Shown here one piece after another: positions 41,836-47,120 of a DNA stretch of 47,120 bases. The notes beneath the pieces are model-generated. The model ran no database searches and was not told where the DNA came from. It saw nothing but the letters and a program-made list of their open reading frames with translations. Position 1 is the first letter of the stretch; every line of letters begins with the position of its first letter. The DNA is from CAYLZO01 sp964387775 (GTDB lineage: Bacteria; Chloroflexota; Anaerolineae; JAAYZQ01), in contig CAYLZO010000009.1 in NCBI GenBank assembly GCA_964387775.1, positions 1 through 47,120 of the forward strand, read 5' to 3'. The position numbers were made by a program, and so were the translations under genes.

Positions 41836-43008
41836 TCAGGCGGACTTGAGCACTAGGGCCACGCGCCCGCAGCGGATCTCGTCGCCGTCGTGGACCTCGA
41901 CGCGGGTCTTGGGCGCGACCTTTTGTTTGTTGACGAAGGTAAAGTTGGTGCTGTCCAGGTCCTCGACGAAATACTTGTCGCCCTCGACGTGGAGCTTGGC
42001 GTGGCGCCGCGAGACGCCGCCTTCCTCGCCGCCGTGGGGCGTGAGGTCGATCTCGGGATAGATGCCGCTGACCGGGTCCTCGCGGCCGATGAGGATCTCG
42101 TCCTTGGCCGGCAGCGGGATCTCGGCGCCCGAAGCGGCGACGACCAGGCGCGGTCCGGTGGGCGTTGCGGCCGGTGGCGGAATCGGTGCTGGTGCCGGCG
42201 TTGGCGTCGGTGTTTCTTGGAGCGAGGCACCGCAGTTGCTGCAAAAGGCGTCGCCCGCTTCGACCTCTGCGCCGCAGGCCGGGCAGGCCGGGGCGGCCGG
42301 TGGGGGCGGCGGCGGAACGGGCTCCTCCTCGGCCACGAGCTCCTCGACGACGGGCTCGGCCGGCGGTGCAGCTTCGGGTGGCGCCGGGGCCTCTTCGACC
42401 GGCTCCGCTTCGGCCACAGGCGCGGGCGGGATGGGCGCTTTGGCCAGCGAAGCGCCACAGTCGGGACAGAATGCCTCGTCGGGCTGGACCTCGGCGCCGC
42501 AGGCGGGACAGGTTCCTTCGACTCCGCTCAGGACAGGCCCTTCGGCTGTGCTCAGGACAGGCCCTTCGGCTGCGCTCAGGACAGGCCCTTCGGCTGCGCT
42601 CAGGATAGGCCCTTCGGCTGCGCTCGGGGCAGGCTCCTCGGCTGCGCTCGGCGCAGGTTCTTCGGCCGATGGGGGAGCCGGTGCGGCGGGTTCAGCTTCC
42701 TCTTCCATCGGGGCCGGGGCCGGTTCGACTTCCAGCTCGGCCTCGCTAGAGACCGGCTCCAGGTCGGGCGTCGGCTCGGCGGTGGGCACGGGCGCCTCCA
42801 GCGGCGAGCCGCAAAAGTCGCAGAAGGCCTCGCCGGGGACGTTGCCGGCGCCACAGGCCGGGCAGATGACGCTGCCGCCGCCTGAAGGCGGGGCCGGGGC
42901 TACCTCTGGCGTAGCGGCCTCGGGCTGCGCGAGCTTGGTGCCGCACTGGTCGCAGAAGACTGCGCCTTCTCCGGTCTGATTTCCACAATTGGGACAAACT
43001 GCCATCAT
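41836..43008 (-). CDS. FHA-domain protein with four zinc ribbons and an amplified repeat linker
   Basis: The 390-residue protein has zinc ribbons at about residues 5-23, 49-67, 167-185 and 242-260. A C-terminal FHA domain (about 287-388) has GRE at 308-310, SRRH at 333-336 and NFTFVN at 355-360, the residues that recognise phosphothreonine. The linkers are Pro/Glu/Ala-rich. Residues about 122-165 are eight-residue repeats of the AAEGPVLS kind, encoded by 24-bp tandem units (42511-42660) of the dispersed element. It probably reads phosphorylated kinases of this cluster. Start is MM at 43008/43005 after AAGGAGG. Confidence 0.92.
   Translation of the reverse strand: MMAVCPNCGNQTGEGAVFCDQCGTKLAQPEAATPEVAPAPPSGGGSVICPACGAGNVPGEAFCDFCGSPLEAPVPTAEPTPDLEPVSSEAELEVEPAPAPMEEEAEPAAPAPPSAEEPAPSAAEEPAPSAAEGPILSAAEGPVLSAAEGPVLSTAEGPVLSGVEGTCPACGAEVQPDEAFCPDCGASLAKAPIPPAPVAEAEPVEEAPAPPEAAPPAEPVVEELVAEEEPVPPPPPPAAPACPACGAEVEAGDAFCSNCGASLQETPTPTPAPAPIPPPAATPTGPRLVVAASGAEIPLPAKDEILIGREDPVSGIYPEIDLTPHGGEEGGVSRRHAKLHVEGDKYFVEDLDSTNFTFVNKQKVAPKTRVEVHDGDEIRCGRVALVLKSA
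42511..42660. repeat. 24-bp tandem array in the FHA gene
   Basis: Five full 24-bp units run 42536-42655, each beginning GGCCCTTCGGCTGCGCTCAG or a close variant; one degenerate unit precedes and one follows. Each unit is one copy of the dispersed element seen singly in other genes. The array has no spacers and is within a coding sequence. Confidence 0.9.
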
Positions 43009-43045
43009 TCATTCCTCCTTCTGGCGGCCAGGTACAGCCGCCCTC

Positions 43046-43486
43046 CTAGCTGTCCGTTCCTTCGTCAGTTTCCAGTATTTCATGGACCAACTGAGTCGCT
43101 GTCGCAGCCAGGGTCAGAGCCTCCTGAGCCGCTGCTTCGTCAAAGAGCTCCCAGGGCGTCTGCCCCGCTGCTTCATCGCCGTAATCGCTCTGCACGTGAA
43201 TATCTGGACCCAATAGCTCGGCGCACTCGGCCAGTTCCTTCACCTTTTCCGCGACAGACACAGGATACTCGTCTCTCGCCAAGGCTCGTCGCAGCAAGAC
43301 GGCCGGATTGTGCGTGCGCCCAACAGGACCAAGCAGTGCCAGCGCGCACTTGGCGGCATTTTCGGTTGCCAATTGGCTATTGTCTACGCACGACCGCCAG
43401 CGTTGCAGCGCCAGGTCTTGGCGGGCTTCCCGCAGAAATCCCTCGGTCAGCCGCAGCCGAAACCTTGCTTCTTGGGGAATATCCAC
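43046..43486 (-). CDS. HEPN-domain protein (toxin of a HEPN-MNT pair)
   Basis: The 146-residue, mostly helical protein has the HEPN pattern: EARQDLALQRWRSCVDNSQLATENAAKCALAL and LLGPVGRTHNPAVLLRRAL. HEPN proteins are RNases; in HEPN-MNT pairs they are toxins controlled by a nucleotidyltransferase. Translation starts at GTG 43486, only three bases after the stop of the nucleotidyltransferase gene. The pair sits inside the kinase-phosphatase cluster. Confidence 0.85.
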   Translation of the reverse strand: MDIPQEARFRLRLTEGFLREARQDLALQRWRSCVDNSQLATENAAKCALALLGPVGRTHNPAVLLRRALARDEYPVSVAEKVKELAECAELLGPDIHVQSDYGDEAAGQTPWELFDEAAAQEALTLAATATQLVHEILETDEGTDS

Positions 43487-43489
43487 GAT

Positions 43490-43957
43490 CTATCGGCTCC
43501 ACTCCAACTGCCACGGCTGGCTCGGCGCCTTTTCCCAGCGCCACACGTCTCCAGCCATCGTTCGCTCCCGAGAGAGTCCTTCACGCTGAATCAGGTGCCT
43601 CAACTCTGCCAATCGGCGAGCGGCGTACCCATGCGGATCGTAGAGAATCCGCCCGTCCAACGCGACGTCCAAAAAGAGAGCAGGCACGCGCGCCTCAAAC
43701 TCCTCGGGCGTTTTGGCCAGAAGTGAGATCGCACCTCGCCAAGTGGGCGGCAATGCACGTTTTAGGCAGATGTGCCGCTCAAACGCCTGTTGGGGCAAAC
43801 CCTCGGCGATAACGAGCAAATCCCAATCGCTTGCCTCACTGCCCTCTCTCCGGGCGCGTGAGCCAAAGAGCACGACCGAGAGCAAACGCTCTCCCAGTGC
43901 TTCCTGTAGCGCTTCTACGGCTGCGGTCGTCACCCGCGTGGAGTTCTGCATGGACAT
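43490..43957 (-). CDS. MNT-type nucleotidyltransferase (antitoxin of a HEPN-MNT pair)
   Basis: The 155-residue protein has the minimal nucleotidyltransferase core: VVLFGSRARREGSEASDWDLLVI with Gly32-Ser33 and the metal-binding Asp44/Asp46. Family knowledge says such proteins can neutralise HEPN toxins by transferring AMP groups. The start is ATG 43957 with AGAAGGA just upstream; the in-frame ATG at 43951 is an alternative. It is 31 bases after the VWA gene. Confidence 0.88.
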   Translation of the reverse strand: MSMQNSTRVTTAAVEALQEALGERLLSVVLFGSRARREGSEASDWDLLVIAEGLPQQAFERHICLKRALPPTWRGAISLLAKTPEEFEARVPALFLDVALDGRILYDPHGYAARRLAELRHLIQREGLSRERTMAGDVWRWEKAPSQPWQLEWSR

Positions 43958-43988
43958 CAATCCTTCTCGTTCGAATTCGCGGCTCGAA

Positions 43989-45242
43989 TCAGGGACTCAG
44001 TCGTTGCGTCAGCTTGCGCGTCTGGTAGCGCAGCTTTTTGGTGCCGTAGGACGACATCTGGCCGCTCTTTTCCAGATTGTCGGCCTCCTCCAGCGCCGAC
44101 TCGGCCAGGTCCTCCTCGCCCATCTGCAGCAGGCGGGTGGCGGCGGCGCGCAGGGCCTGGCTGGCCCCGGCCACGTTGCCCATCTTGGCCTCTTCCAGGG
44201 CCCGCGTCTGGAGCTTGAAGGCCGTCACCTTTTCGACGAGGTTCATCACCTCGGCGTCGTATTCCTTGGCTTTGGCTGCGTCGGCCGTGATGTCGAGCAG
44301 GATGTCGGCCTTGACCTTCTCGCCGACGAGCCTCAGGCCGGGGACGTCGTAGCTGATCTCGGCCTGGGCGATGCGGTAGGTGCCCGCCGGCCGGGCATTG
44401 ACCAGCAGCTCGACCAGCAGGCTGCGGGGCTGGCCCTTTTCCATCTCGCCCAGCGTCACCTGCACGTCGCGGTCGGAGAGGGGCTTGTAGCCCAGGTTGG
44501 AGATCATGGGCAGCACCTGCCACACCTGCCGGGGCGTAACGCCCGCCGCCAGGCGCAGGATCATCTGGGCGTTCTGCACGACCGTGTCCTGCATCGACTG
44601 CACCGCCCGGTCGAAAAAGTCCACGATCTTGTCGGGCGAGTCGATGAAATCGGCCACGCCGCCGCTGGCCTCGGCCACCTCGTCCAGCAGCTCCTCGTTC
44701 CAGTCGTCGCCCAGGCCCAGGGCGTTGACGACGATGCCCTTGTCGCCGGCCTTGGCGCCCAGCTTTTTGCACTGCTTCTCGTCGCCAAAGGTCTGGCCAT
44801 CGGTCAGCAGCAACATGCGGCTGATCTTGTCGGAACTCGTCTCCTTGTCCAGCTCGGCCAGGCCCTGGCCCATGCCGCCCGAGATCGCCGTGCCGCCCCC
44901 GTCGCGGATGCGGTCGATCTTCTTTTTCAGGGTCTCTTTGTCTGTCACCGGCTGGCTCTCGGCGATGAGGTACTTTTTGTCGCTAAAGGCGACGATAGAG
45001 ATGGTATCGTCCGGGCCGAGACGGTCCACGACCAGCTTGGCCGCCTCGCGCAGGTTCTGGATCTTTTTGCCCTGCATCGAGCCGCTCTTGTCGAGCACCA
45101 GGCTCAGGTTGAGCGGCATCGAAACCTGGGCCACGCCCGCGCCCGGCGTGGCTTCGATGAGCACGTAGGCCAGTTGCTGGGTATCCATTGCCGGCAGGTG
45201 CGCTTTGTTCATCCGGCAGGTCAAGGTTAGGTCATTGGTCAT
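43989..45242 (-). CDS. von Willebrand factor A domain protein
   Basis: The 417-residue protein has a VWA domain with the MIDAS motif DKSGSM at 51-56, later Thr in GGGTAISGG and Asp in LLTDGQTFGD. N-terminally a short strand (MTNDLTLTCRMNKAHLP) and C-terminally a beta-sandwich and a helical tail give the inter-alpha-trypsin-inhibitor-like arrangement. No signal peptide, so it is cytoplasmic, which fits a scaffold for kinases. Start ATG 45242 after GAAGGAGGGG. It is transcribed between the zinc-ribbon phosphatase and the HEPN-MNT pair. Confidence 0.9.
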   Translation of the reverse strand: MTNDLTLTCRMNKAHLPAMDTQQLAYVLIEATPGAGVAQVSMPLNLSLVLDKSGSMQGKKIQNLREAAKLVVDRLGPDDTISIVAFSDKKYLIAESQPVTDKETLKKKIDRIRDGGGTAISGGMGQGLAELDKETSSDKISRMLLLTDGQTFGDEKQCKKLGAKAGDKGIVVNALGLGDDWNEELLDEVAEASGGVADFIDSPDKIVDFFDRAVQSMQDTVVQNAQMILRLAAGVTPRQVWQVLPMISNLGYKPLSDRDVQVTLGEMEKGQPRSLLVELLVNARPAGTYRIAQAEISYDVPGLRLVGEKVKADILLDITADAAKAKEYDAEVMNLVEKVTAFKLQTRALEEAKMGNVAGASQALRAAATRLLQMGEEDLAESALEEADNLEKSGQMSSYGTKKLRYQTRKLTQRLSP

Positions 45243-45265
45243 AACACCCCTCCTTCGAAAGTGCG

Positions 45266-45337
45266 GGTCGTGGTGAGGTGTTGACTGATGGGGCCGGGTA
45301 AGACCCGGCCTCCACCAGTCAACGTGTAACCACGACC
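45266..45337. repeat. Long palindrome upstream of the VWA gene
   Basis: GGTCGTGGT (45266-45274) pairs with ACCACGACC (45329-45337), and GTTGACTGATGG...GGCCGGGT (45280-45299) pairs with the right arm (45303-45323), with one mismatch and one bulge. Read on the minus strand, the right arm matches the dnaK-dnaJ palindrome at 26919-26952 in about 28 of 34 bases. No T-tract. Confidence 0.8.
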
Positions 45338-45395
45338 GGTGCGATTTCTATACGCGAAACTATCCCTTTCGTTCTGCGTCTGTCCGTTCAACGGT

Positions 45396-45430
45396 ACGTG
45401 AGAGAATGGGATTTTCCCATTCTCTCACGT
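45396..45430. repeat. Perfect 16-bp palindrome after the zinc-ribbon phosphatase gene
   Basis: ACGTGAGAGAATGGGA (45396-45411) pairs perfectly with TCCCATTCTCTCACGT (45415-45430), loop TTT. It lies 13 bases past the phosphatase stop. Without a clear T-run after it on the minus strand it is not a classical terminator, though its position would suit one. Confidence 0.6.
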
Positions 45431-45443
45431 GCTTCCAGCCATG

Positions 45444-47012
45444 CTACAGCGCCTCGACCTGGACGACGATGGCGCTGATATTGTCGTCGCCGCCGGCCGC
45501 GTTGGCGCGCTTGATCAACAGGTCGCAAGCGGCCTGAGGATCGGCCTCCTGGAGCAGCACGTCCTCGATGCCCTCGCTGCGGATCATCTCCCACAGCCCG
45601 TCGGAGCAGACGACCAGCCGGTCGCCGGGCGCCAGGGGCAGCACGTCGGTGTCCACCTCCACCAGCGGCTTGTCGCCGATGCTGCGATAGATGACGCTGC
45701 GGTGGGGGTGGGTATAGATCTCGTCCGGCGCGGCCTGCCTGCTGGCGACCATGCTGGCTACCACCGAATGGTCGGCCGTCAGTTGTTCCAGGCCGTCGGC
45801 GTTCCAGCGGTAGGCGCGGCAGTCGCCCACGTGGGCCAAAAAGAGCCGGTCGTCGCGGACGAAGGCGGCGGTCAGCGTGGTGCCCATGTCGTTCTGGGCT
45901 TTCTGGCGCGCCAGGTAGACGGCGTCGTTGGCCGCCATCACCGCCTGCCGCAAATAGACGACGATGTCCTCGTCCAGCATCAGCTCGCCGGCCACTTCTG
46001 CGGCGAGGATGGCCACCATCGTCTGCTCGGCCAGGGCCTGGAGCGCCATCTTGCTGGCGATCTCGCCCCCCTCGTGGCCGCCCATGCCGTCGGCCACGGC
46101 AAAGAGGCCCAGCACGGGCCGCGTCTCCGACTCGTAGGTCGTGCCCAGGGTCCAGGTCAGGACGCTGTCCTCGTTCAATTCGCGGACCTGGCCCGGCGCC
46201 GAGCGCTGGCCTACGAGGAGGCGAATGCTGGGCGGCAGGGGCGGGGCTTCGGCCTCTGCTTCAGGCTCGGCTTTCGCCTCGGCCAGCACGACGAAAGCGC
46301 GGCCGTCGTGCTCCAGCCGGCCGGCCACCGCCTGTTCATCCGAGGGTTCCGCCTCGGCGTGCTGCACTTCCAGCACGTGAACCTCCGGCTCCTGGTCGAG
46401 GGCGGCGCCGCACTGGGCGCAAAAATCGTCGTCAGGGGCGTTGCCCTCGAAACCACATTGCCAGCAGGCATCCAGGTCGTGGGCCAGGTAGAGGATCTCG
46501 TCGTCCTGGACGTCCAGCACCTCGACCAGCTCGTAGCGACCGGCGACGACCGTGCCCGGTTCGGCCGGCTCCAGGGGCTCGACCTCGTCACGCCAAAAGG
46601 CCAAAACGTCGTCCTCGGGCTCGGGGGCCGGCTCGATGTCCTTGTCCTCCGGCATTGACGTCACAGGGCCCTCGGGCTCTGGCTCGACGGACTCGTCCCC
46701 TTCGGTCTCGGGCTCGGGCGTCTCCTCGACCGCTTCCGGCTCAAAGGTTGGTTCTTCCGCGGATGCCTCCGGCGTTTCCGGCTCAGCCGCTGATTCCTCT
46801 GGCGAAATCTCTGGCGTTTCTGCCTCGGCGGCGGGCTCCTCAGGTTCCGGCTCCTCGTCTGGTTCGACTTTGGCAACTGGCGCCTCGGGTGCTTCCGGCG
46901 CTTCGGCGGCGGGCTCCTCTTCGCCCGGCGGCGGCTCGACGAGGGCCGCGCCGCATCCCCGGCAAAACCGGGCGCCTTCTCGGTTGTCTGCTCCACAGGC
47001 AGGACAGTTCAT
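45444..47012 (-). CDS. PP2C phosphatase with two zinc ribbons and a kinase-N-lobe-like segment
   Basis: The 522-residue protein starts with a zinc ribbon (Cys3, Cys6, Cys17, Cys20), then a long Glu/Pro/Ala linker (about 29-152). Residues 158-180 (GRYELVEVLD...EILYLAHDL) resemble the first two strands of a protein-kinase N-lobe and run straight into a second zinc ribbon (183-202). The PP2C domain (about 265-522) is complete: VRELNEDSVL, FAVADGMGGHEGGEIAS, LAHVGDCRAYRW, VVCSDGLWEMI and GGDDNISAIVV. Start ATG 47012 follows GAGGAG. It is the first gene in the transcribed order of the cluster. Confidence 0.92.
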   Translation of the reverse strand: MNCPACGADNREGARFCRGCGAALVEPPPGEEEPAAEAPEAPEAPVAKVEPDEEPEPEEPAAEAETPEISPEESAAEPETPEASAEEPTFEPEAVEETPEPETEGDESVEPEPEGPVTSMPEDKDIEPAPEPEDDVLAFWRDEVEPLEPAEPGTVVAGRYELVEVLDVQDDEILYLAHDLDACWQCGFEGNAPDDDFCAQCGAALDQEPEVHVLEVQHAEAEPSDEQAVAGRLEHDGRAFVVLAEAKAEPEAEAEAPPLPPSIRLLVGQRSAPGQVRELNEDSVLTWTLGTTYESETRPVLGLFAVADGMGGHEGGEIASKMALQALAEQTMVAILAAEVAGELMLDEDIVVYLRQAVMAANDAVYLARQKAQNDMGTTLTAAFVRDDRLFLAHVGDCRAYRWNADGLEQLTADHSVVASMVASRQAAPDEIYTHPHRSVIYRSIGDKPLVEVDTDVLPLAPGDRLVVCSDGLWEMIRSEGIEDVLLQEADPQAACDLLIKRANAAGGDDNISAIVVQVEAL

Positions 47013-47120
47013 GCGATTCTCCTCGTTTTCGTACAATTCTCCCTCTCCTCGCCCCGGGCCGACTCCCCTCCCTCGGGGGACACGTCGTTAGCGCCTTGGC
47101 GGGGGCTGGGGGAGGGGGAA
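47013..47120. other. GC-rich end of the window upstream of the phosphatase gene
   Basis: This 108-base stretch holds the ribosome-binding site of the zinc-ribbon phosphatase and pyrimidine-rich runs with CCCTCCCTCGGGGG. I saw no convincing promoter or gene. Confidence 0.5.

Noticed and set aside
42511..42660. Possible CRISPR array
   Set aside because: Units are contiguous with no spacers, are 24 bp and are translated as part of the FHA protein.
45396..45430. Rho-independent terminator of the zinc-ribbon phosphatase gene
   Set aside because: The stem is strong but no T-tract follows on the minus strand; kept only as a palindrome.
35765..47012. Type VI secretion regulatory set
   Set aside because: Kinase, phosphatase and FHA genes are present but no tss, hcp or vgrG gene is in the window.

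Overview
This window is a high-GC bacterial scaffold, probably from a metagenome assembly because it contains a run of ten N inside a gene. The gene content suggests a Chloroflexota (Anaerolineae-like) organism. The clues are a canonical HrcA/CIRCE heat-shock operon, a two-subunit glycine decarboxylase, secreted proteins with Thr/Pro linkers and Fn3-like tails, several kinases with zinc ribbons, and many short dispersed repeats. The phylum is an inference; no rRNA or marker phylogeny is available here. No tRNA, rRNA, CRISPR array, transposase or phage gene was seen.

Layout. 1-5528 (minus): a very large lipoprotein made of beta-propeller and BNR-type repeats, cut by the left edge, and a small membrane-anchored protein with a Thr/Pro stalk. 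5695-9560 (plus): a promoter followed by a MoxR ATPase / DUF58 / DUF4129 operon. 9603-14635 (plus): a glycine cleavage cluster (gcvH, gcvPA, gcvPB) preceded by a radical SAM protein that may belong to lipoate synthesis. Two orphan antitoxin-like genes are interleaved. 14767-23863 (plus): an Fn3-tailed membrane or secreted protein, a MITE-like element, a zinc-ribbon membrane peptide with coaX and coaBC (coenzyme A synthesis), a large S8 protease interrupted by the assembly gap, and a clan-A-like glycoside hydrolase. 23874-30847 (minus): hrcA-grpE-dnaK-dnaJ-prmA-rsmE with a clear promoter and a perfect CIRCE operator. 30878-35093 (minus): polyprenyl glycosylphosphotransferase, a family 2 glycosyltransferase, a VapBC-type toxin-antitoxin pair and an acyl-CoA dehydrogenase.

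35175-47012 (minus) is the most unusual region. It is a phosphosignalling island with three Ser/Thr kinases, two PP2C phosphatases, an FHA protein and a von Willebrand factor A protein, plus a coiled-coil membrane protein. A HEPN-MNT toxin-antitoxin pair is embedded in it. All three kinases, the FHA protein and one phosphatase carry CxxC zinc ribbons, as if the ribbon were a shared docking tag. The kinases presumably phosphorylate Thr residues that the FHA domain reads and the PP2C enzymes erase; the VWA protein may be scaffold or output.

The second theme is short repeats. (i) 24-bp palindromic elements have landed in frame in at least five proteins, including the activation loops of two kinases, and are tandemly amplified in the FHA protein. 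(ii) Arrays of degenerate 7-bp words, different at each locus, lie at gene ends and form hairpins; one array sits inside a glycosyltransferase gene in frame. (iii) Two long palindromes share a common core. (iv) A MITE-like element has terminal inverted repeats and flanking direct repeats. Several genes take their stop codon from such a repeat.
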